From NCBI GenBank assembly GCA_031216915.1, contig JAUFNR010000073.1, forward strand, positions 62,001-126,000: a DNA stretch of 64,000 bases, read 5' to 3'. The stretch's first letter is position 1; every line of letters starts with the position of its first letter. This DNA is from Pictodentalium vernedei (lineage: Eukaryota; Mollusca; Scaphopoda; Dentaliida; Dentaliidae). Shown one piece after another: positions 30,959-42,745 of this stretch. Below the pieces are notes generated by a model, which was not told where the DNA came from, ran no database searches, and saw only the letters and a list, made by a program, of their open reading frames with translations. Position numbers and translations under genes: made by a program.

Positions 30959-32845
30959 TCAGTGATGACAATGCAAGGGCTCCAAATTAGCCATTGTTAG
31001 GGTGGAGTTATACGTGGTATACATAACTGCCCTGGAAAGAACTCTAAGAGAGGTACGAATGTCCTCAAATTCCTTTCCGTTGAGACGTTGAGCCATAGAT
31101 CTTGTAAGGTGATCGGCGTAAGACATAGTGTCCAAATTCGCTCTATTTGAAGAAATTGCTGTCTCAATTGTGTCTGAGCGAAATGTGAATGATCCAGGTA
31201 AGGATACCTCTAGATCCTCGGCCTGCTCATCCAAATGCAGAGGAACTCTCTGAACATCTTCCCGACCATTTTAAATGAACGTGGTCTAAGAAACGGTATG
31301 TTTATAGAAGATGAAGTTAAGAAACTGCCTTTCTTTCTCGCACTCGAGAGATTAAATACGGCATTGTCTTTATGGCCGAAGACCTGCGACACCTGCCTAG
31401 ACTGAACCAGAAAAAAAGGACCTCCTCCTTTGTCTGGATAAAGTCTGTGTCCAACGATGCCATCGGTTTCTTCCTTGTTGCCGCAGCATTCTGATCCGAC
31501 AGAACAAATTCAGGGGTAGTATTGGTGGATGAAATCCATCGCAACCATGTGTTGTTCCGAAAGGGAAGGGAAATCTTCTTCCATATCCCTTTCACCATCC
31601 GAGAGAATCAGTGTGAATCTCAGTCCCTTGCATCTGCATGAACAGATGACTGGACCGACCCAGCGCCGTCCGACAGCTCATGTTCTGAGACTGAAGTAGG
31701 CTGCTCTTGCACTTGCTGGGATGCTGCGATCAGGTGCACAATCTGCAACAGCAAGTCCATCACCGAGGCCTGAGGAGCAGCAGTCTTCTGTTTCTTCGGT
31801 GCTTGCTGCTCCTGGGACGGTGTGTCGGAGATGGCTTTTTTCTCGGAACGTCCTGATGATCGAGGCCTCGTCTCCCTAGCTACTGGATGGTCCGACTTCA
31901 CTGGCGAAGAGTGGTCCCTTCTTCGCGTAGCAGGCTGGATATCCAAAGTCAGGTAGCTAGGATGCAGTCATGTGTGTTTTATATTCGAAGCGGAAGAAGT
32001 CGTGACTTTTGTCGAGGCTGGCTGCGATCTACATGGAGCATCCTGAATGGCAGGTGTGGACGTATGCTCCGACTCACGCAAGTTGTTTACCACAACATCT
32101 GGCCCCAGATGTTGCTGGGATAGAGAGGGTCCTCTCTTGCGGTCCTTTCAGACCTCGCCGTGCTTCCCACAACACTTGCTGGCTTCTTCCCTTGTTCAGT
32201 CGTCGCTGGGTCAGCATGTTTATGTTTTAAAGTGCTTGCTCTACCCAATCCACTTCTTAAGACTGCAACGTATGTCACGGTCACATTACCCACGGACAGA
32301 TAATCACTTCGCCGGTCGAGCTAGCTGCAGACAAGGGACTAAAACCACCGGCTAGTGGCTTTATCCCCTGCCTAATATTCATGGGCAGTTTGGCAGCTAG
32401 CTCTGTTTTGCTCATCAGAGCGCGGCGACGGCAGCACACTTTTGGTAGGTGTCACATAACCATCACTATGTTCTTGTTCCTCTGAAAAAGAAACTGAGAA
32501 ACTTGATTGACTTTGTAGCGAGAGGACCGACATTGGCCTCTCACCACTAACAACATACCATGACACCCATGTCCAATGTTTGTCATCCCAATCAACACAT
32601 GTAGGACAAGAATTAGCGGGAGTACATCGACTACCAGCAAGGCAACAAGCAAGTAAATCTGAGAGGACCGACATTGGCCTCTCACCGCTAACAACATACC
32701 ATGACATCCGTGTCCAACGTTTGTCATCCCAATCAACACATGTAGGACAAGAATTAGCAGGAGTACATCGACTACAAGCAAGGCAACAAGCATGTAAATC
32801 TGAGGAAGATTTCCTCGCCTAGCATTTTGAACAATAAGCTTTCAT
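30959..32845 (-). pseudogene. DIRS gag-like gene, fragmented
   Basis: The most likely start is the ATG at 32843-32845, whose frame reads MKAYCSKC, an in-frame stop (32819-32821), then a Cys-rich stretch (ACCLACSRCTPANSCPTC, DWDDK). This resembles the CxxC zinc-binding N-terminus of DIRS gag proteins. Later pieces in other frames include a Gln/Ser/Lys-rich linker (about 31620-31946), a LSDQNAAATRKKPMASLD segment (about 31480) and a helical segment with SYADHLTRSMAQRLNG and DIRTSLRVLSRAVMYTTYN (30959-31234). The protein would form the nucleoprotein particle. There are several frameshifts and stops, and the Cys-rich unit is duplicated in frame. Confidence 0.65.
32520..32801. repeat. 141-bp in-frame tandem duplication in DIRS gag
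   Basis: GAGAGGACCGACATTGGCCT starts at 32520 and again at 32661. The two 141-bp units differ at only a handful of positions. 141 is 47 codons, so the duplication doubles the CxxC-containing segment (RCTPANSCPTCVDWDDK) without breaking the frame. Confidence 0.88.
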
Positions 32846-33718
32846 AATTAATCAAACAAAGTCGATAGTACTCCCACCAACTCCACAATAAATATATGAT
32901 AAAGATACATAATAATCAACATTCAAAATACAAATCAAAAAATTAATTTCCAAAAATTTTTCGAAAAAATTTTGACAAAAGCCCAAGTTCCCAAAGGGAA
33001 CAAGATGAGCCCAAGGGTATCCCGATAGAGCCTAAGTGTGGACAAAATTGCAAAAATAATCGCTGCACTACCGGAATATTATAACATGTATCTATAACAA
33101 TACTACAGTAATAATAATAAGCTGAAACTACATATATTTATAGGATGTTGCCAATGTAAACAACGTCAAAGGAAAAACCGGAAACAAGACCCCAGACACT
33201 GAATAAAAAAAAGGCCCAAAGTCATTAACAGTTTTTAAAGCTACCCGAAGCAAGATCTTCAGATGAAGAAAAAACGATACATCAGACAGAAGATGCATGA
33301 CCCAAATGCCTAAACACCCCTAGGGGAGGACGTAACCAAGGGGATATACATAATAAATATTCTGTAAAAAACATGTCAAACTCCCAAGAAATTTTATAAA
33401 AAATTTCAATAAAAATAAGACAAAAAGCTTGGGAGTTTAACAGGAGGGCTTCAAGGAAGGATAGGGAAGGAACACTTAACAAACAGTGGAAAAATCATTA
33501 CCAAGAATGATGACGTAAGGCCCATGTCCCGAAATTGGGAGACATGAAATAATTTTGATAAAAATTATAAAGTTACAGCCCTGAATGTACCTGACAACCA
33601 TTGTTCACTTCCATCATCCAATTATGTCCTTGGATCCACCAATTTTACCATTGATTTGTGTCTGGCATCCTCAAAAATGAGATTTAAAAGCACAGATGTC
33701 AGTTCATTGTTGGCCAAA
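32846..33718 (-). other. DIRS 5' non-coding region
   Basis: The sequence between the gag start and the right inverted terminal repeat is AT-rich and non-coding. It should hold the element's promoter, but I see no specific TATA or initiator that I would defend. Confidence 0.45.
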
Positions 33719-33817
33719 CAAAGAATGATGGTTGGCACCAATTTCGGTGTCTTCCTGGATATTGCGCATGTGCAGATCCAAAAAGTATGGAGGACCAGAT
33801 AGGACATTAAATTTTCT

Positions 33818-34395
33818 GTTTTGTACAAAATGGCTGCCATCGGCCATCTTGAATTTCGGACCGGACCCAAAAACAATCGTTCTCGTCCCACGGTAATACC
33901 AAAGGTACCCAAGAAGTTTCGTAAAGATTGCTTCATAAATACGGCCTCTAGCCCGAGCCATATTGGCATTTGCGCTTACAGTGCTTAAAGTAACACCAAA
34001 AAACATCAAAATTAGTCTAATTTGCACAATTTACGCACGAGAAAAAAAAACGTATTATATGTGATGTATCCCATGGTACTAAACATTCATACAAAAAATT
34101 ATTCAAATCAGACCTTTCATATGGAAGTTCTGCACAAAAAACAGATTTCTGCATCGTCGGTACAAAATGGCGGCTGGCAGCCATCTTGAATTTCGGACCG
34201 CACCCAAAAACACTCGTTCTCGTCCCACGGTCATAACAAAGGTACCCAAGAAGTTTCGTAAAGATCAGTTCATAAATACGGCCTCTAGCCTGAGCCGTAT
34301 CCAATTGATGACGTACTGACAGACGGCCAGACGGACAGACGGACGACGGGCCATGACAAAATCTCAAATTTGGCTTCGCCAAAGTTGAGCTAAAA
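33818..34395 (+). mobile_element. Tandem-core element, family A3, 5'-truncated
   Basis: Two A3 monomers (GGCTGCCATCGGCCATCTTG, CCCAAGAAGTTTCGTAAAGA) run to an AGACGGCCAGACGGACAGAC stretch and the hairpin CTCAAATTTGGC...GCCAAAGTTGAG with TAAAAA. The left edge falls abruptly in the DIRS right terminal repeat and has no A-type 5' end. Confidence 0.75.
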
Positions 34396-34608
34396 ATCAC
34401 CCAAACTTGGCGAAGATCCGAGAGAAAGATCTTCCAACAAAGTACTTGGATGCCTATAGCAAGTTTCATGAAACCTGACTACATTCAAGATATAGTGTTC
34501 ACAAAATGTGTGGACCAACACATGGACGGATGAATGCACATATGTATGCATGCGCAAACAGATACTATTTCTATATCTGCAACCAAACTTAGTTTGGGCA
34601 GGGCATAA
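34396..34608 (+). repeat. Tandem-core 3' tail, unnamed family
   Basis: A single monomer-like piece (AGCAAGTTTCATGAAACCTG) is followed by ACATGGACGGATGAATG and a terminal stem CCAAACTTAGTTTGG with GGGCATAAAA. The layout copies the 3' half of the other tandem-core families, but the monomer is different. Confidence 0.5.
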
Positions 34609-34731
34609 AAAAGACCTCCAAACCTGGATTTTTGTCAAAGAAATTGAAAATTTATATATATCATTTTCTTATATCTGAACAATGTACAAAATTACCAAGT
34701 TCATTCCCAGGACACCTGAGAGATATGAGTT

Positions 34732-34983
34732 TTAACCCTTTACCTAACATGAAAAGCAGACGACACTTGCAAAAAAAATTCTTGAATAACTAATTTTTTT
34801 CATTTTTTGTCTCAAAAACATAGGTTATGACCCCTCTTTGGAACGAGCTCGTTGCCCTCGTTCCAATGAGGGGTCATAACATATGTTTTTTAGACAAAAA
34901 ATAAAAAAAATAATTAAAATTAATTAGCGATTTTTGTGAATAGTGCTGGCCGGTTTTGGCCATTACGTTGGGTAAAGGGTTAA
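34732..34983. mobile_element. TTAA foldback MITE (GGAACGAG family), complete
   Basis: TTAA at 34732-34735 and 34980-34983 flanks CCCTTTACCTAACATGAAAA at the left and CATTACGTTGGGTAAAGGG at the right. The centre (34801-34902) is a palindrome with arms of about 45 bp around GGAACGAGCTCGTTGCCCTC. The TTAA duplication and CCC...GGG ends fit a piggyBac-mobilised MITE. No coding sequence. Best-preserved copy of the family. Confidence 0.85.
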
Positions 34984-34984
34984 A

Positions 34985-37900
34985 TAAACAAGAGGCCCCA
35001 GGGGGCCAGAGGGCACTCACCTGATATGGTAGCCTAAATATCAACCCAGAGATTTGATTTCAACAAGTTGCATCTGCTCCTCCTAAGAAAAGCTTATACC
35101 AAATATCCAAAGATTCTGACCAGTGGATCCAAAAAAAAAAGATTTTTAAAGAATATTCCTCATATTGAACTAAGTTATAATTCGGGCTCCCGCAGGGAGC
35201 CCATATATGAACCCAGGGACTTGGCTTTAACAAACTTGAATCACACCCCCCTAAGGATGCTGCACACCAAATATCAAAACATTCCGACTGCTGGATCTGA
35301 AGAAGATTTTTAAAGAAAATTCCTCATTTTGAACTAAGTTATCATTCAGGCTAACACAGTGAGCCCACATATAAACCCAGGGACTTGGCTTGAACAAACA
35401 TGAATCTCACCCCCCTAAGCATGGTGCATACCCAATATCAAAAGATTCTGAATGCTGGATCTTGAGAAGATTTTTTAAGAAATTTGCCAGAAATGCACTA
35501 AGTTCGAATTCGGGCTTCTATAGCGAGCCCAAATTTGAATCTAGGGAGCCGATTTGAACAAACTTGAATCAGATCCACCCCACAATGTTGCATACCATAT
35601 ATCAAAAGATTCTGCCTGCTGGATCTGGAGAAGAAGATTTTTTAAGAAATTTGCCTGAAATGCACTAAGTTCGAAATCAGGCTCCTATACTGAGCCCAAA
35701 TATGAACCCAGGGGGCCGATTTGAACAAACTTGAATCAGATCCACCCCACAATGTTGCATATCAAATATCAAAAGATTCTGCCTGCTGGATCTGGAGAAG
35801 AAGATTTTTTAATGTTTTTCCAACTGCCTACAGTATTAAAAAGTGCTGATTCAGCACTTTTTCAAAAGTCCTGAAAAAGTACCATGTGATCAAACCGATA
35901 GAGATTTTTTTTAATCATTCAATTCTACTGGATAAAAGTAAGCTTTATACAAAATAAGAATTCTCTGTGCTGGGTAGTTTTGGAGATATGGCAGTTTTAA
36001 GGTTTTTCCTATTTTTAGCTCCTGAGGTTCCCACGGGGCAATAAGAAATGAAAGTGTCAATGACACTGTAGCTCAACTTGTCAAGACAAAGACATGTACA
36101 TGTATAGTATGTGACACACCAATGACAAACATCTAGGTAATGACCTGATAACAAAGGTACATATAAAGTATTGTAACGGTCTGTACATAAATACTGGCCG
36201 TTGCCTGTAACAAATATATAGGTAAAGTATTGTAAAGTCAGATGCTAAACTAGAAAAAAATCTTTGAGTCCCAGAGTGGGTCTGACTGAACCCCAAAATA
36301 TTTGTTCTCATAGCACAGTGATAACAAAGGCACCCCAAAACACACTCGTTCCTGTCCCAAGGTGAAAACAAAAGTACCCAAGAAGTTTTGTGAAGATCAG
36401 TTCATAAATACAAGCTGTATAGAACTTGTGACAAAAAACTGATTGGACCTAATTTCGGTACAAAATGGCCACTGGCAGCCATCTTGAATTTTGGACCATA
36501 CCCAGAACACTCATTCTCTTCCCAAGGTGATAACAAAGGTACCCAAGAAGTTTTGTGAAGATCGGTTGATAAATACAGCCTCTACCCTGAGCCGTATTGA
36601 CATGTGTGCTTACATTGTGTAAGTAGCACTGAATAAATCAAAGTTCATCTAATTTGCATAATTTCTGCACGAAAAAAAACCCCTTACAATATGTGATGTA
36701 TTCCATGTTACTAAACATTCATACAAAAATTTATTCAAATCAGAACTTTCATACAGAAGTTCTGTACAAAAGACTGATTGCACTAATTTTGGTACAAAAT
36801 GGCTGCTGGTGGCCATCTTGAATTTCGGACCACACCCAAAAACACTCGCTCTCATCCCACGGTGATAACAAAGGTACCCAAGAAGTTTCGTAAAGATTGG
36901 TTCATAAATATGGCCTCTAGTCTGAGCTGTATAGAAGTTGTGTACAAAAAATTGATTAGACCTAATTTCGGTACAAAATGGCCACTGGCAGCCATCTTGA
37001 ATTTTAGACCGCACCCAGAAACACTCGTTCTCGTCCCAAGGTGATAAGAAAGGTACCCAAGACATTTCGTGAAGATCAGTTCATAAATACAGACTCTAGG
37101 CTGAGCCGTATTGACATGTGTACTTACTGTGTGTAAGTCGCACTGAAAAAATCAATGTTCATCTAATTTGCATAATTTCTGCATGAGAAAAAAACCTGTA
37201 TTATATGTGATGTATCCCATGGTACTAAACATTCACACAAAAAATTATTCAAATCAGCGCTTTCATATGGAAGTTCTGTGCAAAAATCTGATTGCACCTA
37301 ATTTTGTACAAAATGGTTGCCATCGGCCATCTTGAATTTTGGACCGGACCCCAAAACACTCGTTCTCGTCCCACGGTGATACCAAAGGTACTCAAGAAGT
37401 TTCGTAAAGATCGGTTCATAAATACGGCCTCTAGCCCGAGTCGTATTGGCATTTGCACTTACAGTGCTGAAAGTAACCCCCAAAAACATCAAAATTAGTC
37501 TAATTTGCACAATTTACGCACGAGAAAAAAACCTGTATTATATGTGATGTATCACATGGTACTAAACATTTATACAAAAAATTATTCAAATCAGAGCTTT
37601 CATATGGAAGTTCAGTACAAAAAACAGATTTCTGCATCGTCGGTACAAAATGGCGGCTGGCAGACATCTTGAATTTCAGACCTCACCCAAAAACACTCGT
37701 TCTCATCCCACGGTCAAGACAAAGGTACCCAAGAAGTTTCGTAAAGATCGGTTCATAAATTCAGCCTCTAGCCCGAGCCATATCCAATTGTTGACGTACG
37801 GACAGACGGACGACGTGCCATGACAAAAGCTCAAATTTGGCTTCGCCAAAGTTGAGGTGAAAAATGTTTAGCATCAATCAACTACTTATGACCCATTATC

Positions 37901-38352
37901 ATCTCATATCAAATTTGGTTCAAATTGACCTCACGGTTCTGAAAATAGAAATTTTAGGCGTGGCCAAAATTTTTGCCACTCCCATAACGAAGGCAAATAA
38001 TGCCTGACAAACTTCTCTTGAACAAACTTGATTCTAAACCTCAAAAGGACTCTGTATACCACATATCAAGTCTCTGCTACTGGTGGTTCATTAGAAGAAG
38101 ATTTTCAAAAAATAAGGCCATTTTTTCCACACCCCTCTGCTCAATATGAGCCGAAACCTAATTTGCATAAAAATCAAAATGCCCTTATATAACCACTACT
38201 TACATGAAATTTAATTAAAATGTGGCCAATGGTTTAGGAGAAAGAGGCTCAAACACCACCTTCACGCAGGACGATGGACAACAGACGACGGACAGACGAC
38301 GGACAAAGAGTGATAAGAAAAGCTCACCCTGACTTTCAGTCAGGTGAGCTAA
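34985..38352 (+). mobile_element. Tandem-core element, family B (copy B2)
   Basis: The 5' end AACAAGAGGCCCCAGGGGGC is at 34987. B monomers of about 175 bp follow (GGGCTCCCGCAGGGAGCCCA, TATGAACCCAGGGACTTGGC, AATATCAAAAGATTCTG, CTGGATCTGAAGAAG). The array ends in ACAGACGACGGACAGACGAC and the hairpin AGCTCACCCTGAC...GTCAGGTGAGCT (38321-38350). A3 copy c is inserted at 36049-37862. B2 starts one base after the TTAA of the foldback element and is joined head-to-tail to B3. Confidence 0.78.
36049..37862 (+). mobile_element. Tandem-core element, family A3 (copy c)
   Basis: The 5' end is TGAAAGTGTCAATGACACTG. The leader TAGTATGTGACACACCAATG and monomers are like those of 17697-21960. It then has GACGTACGGACAGACGGACG and the hairpin CTCAAATTTGGC...GCCAAAGTTGAG. 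The host B sequence GGGGCAATAAGAA...AAAATG is uninterrupted at about 8324-8345 in B1 (GGGCAACAGGAAAAATATTT), which gives the insertion site. Confidence 0.82.
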
Positions 38353-40268
38353 CAAGAGGCCCCACAGGGCCTGAAGTGCCCATCTTGAACAGAACGCAAT
38401 ATAAACAGAGTCCAAGAATGAGTCCACATTAAGCAATCCATATCCATAGGCTACACTGTCAATCCTCGAGTCCCTCAAGAGTGACAAAAATAATCCGGGC
38501 ATCATGCCTTTTCTTCAGTTGATCATAATGTAGAGCACCCCTATGAAGCCCCTTGATACAACCTATGTGGATTAATCTTCTTTACACCCCCTCTAGAGGG
38601 TAGTGAATACAAAATTTTTAATTCTTCAGCAAAATGGCCAATTTCCGGCTCTCATAGGGAGCCCAAATATTAACCCAGGCTCTCGATTTGAACACAGTTG
38701 AATCTGACTTCCCTAGAGATGTTGTTTACCAAATATGAACGCATTCTGATTGTTGGATCTGAAGAAAAGAAATTTTAAAGAAATTTCTTCATATTGCAGT
38801 AAGTTAAAATTTGGGCTACCATAGCGAGCCCAAATATTAACCTATGGATCCGATTTGAACAAACTTGAATCTGACCCCCCCAGAGATGTTGTATACCAAA
38901 CATGAAATCATTCTGACTAGTGGATCTGAAGAAGAAGATTTTTGAAGAAATTCCCTCATATTGTACTAAGTTAAATTTCAGGTTCCCATATGGAGCCCAA
39001 ATATTAACCCAGGCACTCGAATTGAACAAACTGGAACCTGACCCCCCTAGAGATGTTGTATACCAAATATGAAAGCATTCCAACTGGTGGAACTGAAGAA
39101 GAAGATTTTAAAAGAAATTTCCTTATATCGCACTAAGTAAAAATTTGGGCTACCATAGCAAGCCCAAATATATACCTAGGGATCTGATTTGAACAAACTT
39201 GAATCTGACCCCCCTAGAGATGTTGCATACCAAATATGAAAGCATTCTGACTGGTGGAACTGAAGAAGATTTTTTTAAATTATCTCCCATATTGAACAAA
39301 GTTAAAATTTGGGCTTCTGTAGGAAGCCCAAATATTAACCAAGGGACTTGGTTTGAACGATCTTGAATCTGACCCTCATACAATGATGTATATCAAACAT
39401 TAAAACATTCTCGCTGGTGGTTCTGAAGAAGATTTTTAAAGAATATTCTCCATATTACCCTATGTAAAACATTTGGGCTCCTGTATTGAGCCCAAATATG
39501 AACCAATGGGCTTTATTTTAACAAACTTGTATCTGACCCCCCTATGAATGCTGTATACCGAATATCAAAAGATTCTGATGATTGGTTCTGGAGAAAAGAT
39601 TTTTTAAAATTTTTGCAAATATGCTGACTCAGCATTTTTTCGATGCCCATTACAGAACACCATCACAGCAATTTTTTTTTACCATTCATACTGGTCCTAA
39701 GGATTCTTCATAACAAATAACAGCTCTCTGTTCCGTGTGGTTTGGGAAATATGGGCGTTTGAAAATATTTCTAATTTTAGCTCCCAGGGTTCCCATGGGG
39801 ATGCAGGAATTTTTTTTTTTGCATGGGGCAAGTACTTATGACCCAATAATACCACATACCAAATTTGGTTCAAACTGGACCATCGGTTCAGAAAATAGAA
39901 ATTTTGGGCGAGGCCAAAATTCTTATCCCTCCCATTTCAAAGCCAAATATTGCTTCACGAACTTCGTTTGAACAAAATTGAATCTACATCTCAAAAGGAA
40001 GCTTCATAGCAAATATCAAGTCATTGGACACACTGGTTCATGAGAAGAAGATTTAAAAAATATTTTGGAGCTTTTTCCCCCACTCCCTCCCTATGGGGCT
40101 GGGCATGTTGAGTTGAACAGAAATGAAATGCCCCTTTGGGACCATCACTCACACAAACATTCACTTGAATTGGCCCAGTGGCTTTGGAGAAGACCAAAAC
40201 ATGGTGTTGACGGACGACGGACAGAGAGCGATGAGATTAGCTCAGCTTGACTATGTCAAGATGAGCTA
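38351..40268 (+). mobile_element. Tandem-core element, family B body with A-type hairpin (B3)
   Basis: The 5' end AACAAGAGGCCCCACAGGGC directly follows the B2 hairpin. Eight or so B monomers of about 165-180 bp follow (CAAATATTAACCCAGGCACT, GACCCCCCTAGAGATGTTGT, GGTGGAACTGAAGAAGAAGA). ACGGACGACGGACAGAGAGC precedes the hairpin AGCTCAGCTTGAC...GTCAAGATGAGCT (40239-40267). That hairpin matches family A1 rather than B2, so termini and bodies have been exchanged between families or descend from a common end. Confidence 0.75.
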
Positions 40269-40739
40269 AAAGTACCTCAGAAATACACACAAATTGGCCC
40301 CCATTCAGCCATCTTGAATTTTGTGTCCAAAAAGTTCTGTCTCAAAGCATCTCTGAATCACGAGTGGTGAGATAGGTCGGCAGTCAGAGTGGGAAAAAAA
40401 TTATGTCATGCACTTCCCCTCATCATGTTGATCATTTTTGTGAAGTTTCATGAAAATGTGGCTAAAACTGTGGAAATAGTTTGCTCCACAAGTTTACATG
40501 AAAAAAAATCCAATATGGCTGCCAGTCGGCCATCTTGAACCCGAGCAGGAAACAAATTATGTCACGCACTTCCCCTCATCATGTTGATCATTTTTGTGAA
40601 GTTTCATGAAAATGCAGCTAAAACTGTGGAAGTAGTTCACTCCACAAGTTTACATGTGCAATGGACCGACGGCGATGACAGACTGATGGACAAGTTGACT
40701 CCTGTATACCCCCCTAAACTTCGTTTTGTGGGGGTATAA
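40269..40739 (+). mobile_element. Tandem-core element, family C
   Basis: Two monomers of about 155 bp contain TTATGTCATGCACTTCCCCT, TCATGTTGATCATTTTTGTG and AAGTTTCATGAAAATG. A GGACCGACGGCGATGACAG stretch and a terminal hairpin ATACCCCCCTAAAC...GTTTTGTGGGGGTAT (to 40738) follow. The 5' boundary is uncertain. Confidence 0.65.
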
Positions 40740-42210
40740 TCAAATCATTGGGATGATTTTGAATTGAATTGATTTTCGAAATTCTGTTGGTACCCTGTTA
40801 TAAAAGCTATCTACATTAATGCACTGAACTCAATTTATATATTTTTGGTGTAGTTACATGATTTATAGTCATGACGCATGCATTATTGGTTAATTAAGTG
40901 AGAATAATACAACCAAATGTAGGTTGAAACTCAATGGAAAAAAAAAACACTTGCTTCACCCTTGAACCTCACCTGCAGTAAGTTAAACTTGAATAATATT
41001 AATGCAAATACCTTGAATAACAATTCTTAAAAATACCTTTATTATTGTTTCTGGGATTTGAATGGTTTGTATCAAGAAAACTTAGTTTTGAAGGTGCTCT
41101 GAGATCAGGGTTAGAAATAAGAGTTAGAAACCACTGGTGGTAGACTGCTATATAGATAAAATATTGTTGACTCAGATTTTTACATATGACCCAACAAATC
41201 TCCAAGATCTTTGCAAGATCACATGAATAAACTGATATTCAAGTTTTGTCACTGTTTGAGCATGATCCAGAATGCATCTAGTGAGCCTCAAAACAGCAAA
41301 TTGAGGAATGCACGAGAGAGTGAGTAACTAAAAAGTTATGAACCAGTCACAAAAAGATTAATGTATATGCGGATTCCTTCTTTCGACCTCTATCTGTAAC
41401 CTTGACTTTGGAAGCTTGGTCTTGTTGTCTATGTGCAACACACCACCCAGTGATGGTACAGATGTTATGTACCTTTCTTCTTGTTATCTCATCATTCTTC
41501 ATATTAAAAAGGTATGGATCAGACACACAAAAGTTAATGGATGGATACATGGACAGATGAAGAGACAGCCAGCTCCTGAACATGATATACAGGTTTTCTT
41601 CTTGCGTGGTGTTGGGGGGGGAGAGAGGGAGGAATGGAAGTATAAATGCAATTCCTTAAGAATAATGGTATATTTTATGGTGGAGGGATATGTGTTTCCT
41701 GTGCTCCTCGGCTCTGACTGTTGGTGTATAAAATATCTACTTTTCAAGCAAGTGTGGATATGCAATGATGACAATTCAATTCGTCAATTACCAAATTAAA
41801 TTATTCTCTGCAGCCTTTAGGTGGTTATAATATATAAATCATTCCATTTTCAACAAGTAGACAGTGGATTATCATTAAATTGCCCACAGAGAGCAGTTCC
41901 ACCCCATTAATAACTCTAGTTCTGGAAAAATGTAAGTAATGAACAAGCAAACTTTCAGGCAACATACCCAGGATGGGGGTAAACCAGAGGTGTACTGTCT
42001 TAAATAATTTTTGTGTATGTTACACTTGTTCACCGAAATTGAAATATGTTACCTTTGTGGGAACTCCACTCAGTTTTAGACTCAAAAACATTGAGCTCGT
42101 TCCAATGAGAGGTCATAAGCTATGTTTTTCTGGCAAAATAAATGAACATTTTACTTGTTCAAGAATATTTATATTTCTTTCTTTCTTTATTGGTGTTTGA
42201 GGTCATTATC
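40740..42210. other. Unassigned; one foldback remnant
   Basis: No gene or clear repeat from 40740 to about 42060. Overlapping frames on both strands near 41350-41800 have no domain signature. At 42072-42152 ACTCAAAAACATTGAGCTCG and GTTCCAATGAGAGGTCATAA are a decayed, partly deleted copy of the GGAACGAG foldback MITE. Confidence 0.4.
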
Positions 42211-42225
42211 AGCATCTTTGGTTAT

Positions 42226-42540
42226 TATTTATTTATTTATTGGTGTTTAAGGTCACATACTTATGCATGATGACTATATCATGACCCCGAGCATCGACAA
42301 GCAACTGTCAGCTCCTCAGCATTCTAACTCTGTTCAAGCTCTGCTCAAGCAGGGTTACAGCGGTTAAAGACATGTGCACCATCGAAGTGCAGTATGCCTT
42401 AGTACATGGCCTCATTGTGCCCCCATGCAGGTAACAAGGACAAAGTGCCTTATCCAAGGACACAACGCGGGTTGTCCCGGACGGGGATCGAACTCGGGAC
42501 CTCTAGCATAGAAGTCCAACAGTCTACCACTGAGCTCCCT
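42226..42540 (-). mobile_element. tRNA-headed SINE with 15-bp TSD
   Basis: The tail TTTATTTATTTATTGGTGTT is at the left. The body (GAGCATCGACAAGCAACTGT, CAGCTCCTCAGCATTCTAAC, AGTGCAGTATGCCTTAGTAC, CCTTATCCAAGGACACAACG) leads to the tRNA-like head at the right (complement gives GAGGTCCCGAGTTCGATCCC). AGCATCTTTGGTTAT occurs exactly at 42211-42225 and 42541-42555. The SINE interrupts repeat R. Confidence 0.93.
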
Positions 42541-42544
42541 AGCA

Positions 42545-42745
42545 TCTTTGGTTATATCAGGACCGCAACATAGGTATGAAGTCAAGTTTGGTCAAATGTT
42601 TATACCTATATGCTGCCCACTTTAGAGGACTTCCATCTAAGTTGTTGGTTCATGATACTATTTTACTAGTAAAGCAGAACTTGTTTACCACAGTAAAAAT
42701 GCACTGATCCATTCCCAGATTTCCCTCGGGGTAGTTATTCAAAAA
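42545..42745. repeat. Interspersed repeat R, copy 2
   Basis: ATATCAGGACCGCAACATAG, AGTCAAGTTTGGTCAAATGT, GCCCACTTTAGAGGACTTCC and AGTAAAGCAGAACTTGTTTA align with 11190-11375. The two copies show the site before and after the SINE insertion at 42226. After it, to about 42990, lie two decayed foldback pieces (TCATGTTAGGTAAAAGG; AACAAAACCACACCATGTGA). Confidence 0.6.

Larger units (their letters stand above)
26680..33818 (-). mobile_element. DIRS-type tyrosine-recombinase retroelement, copy 1
   Basis: The minus strand carries, in order, a gag-like gene, reverse transcriptase, RNase H, a DIRS middle domain and a tyrosine recombinase. That is the gene order of DIRS retroelements, which integrate by recombinase rather than integrase. 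The ends are inverted: about 26808-26905 (GGTCCTCCATACTTTTTGGA, ATCCAGGAAGACACC) recurs inverted at about 33719-33818. The right end is cut off where a family A3 array begins. Genes are interrupted by frameshifts and stops, so the copy is dead, but all key catalytic motifs are still legible. Confidence 0.87.
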
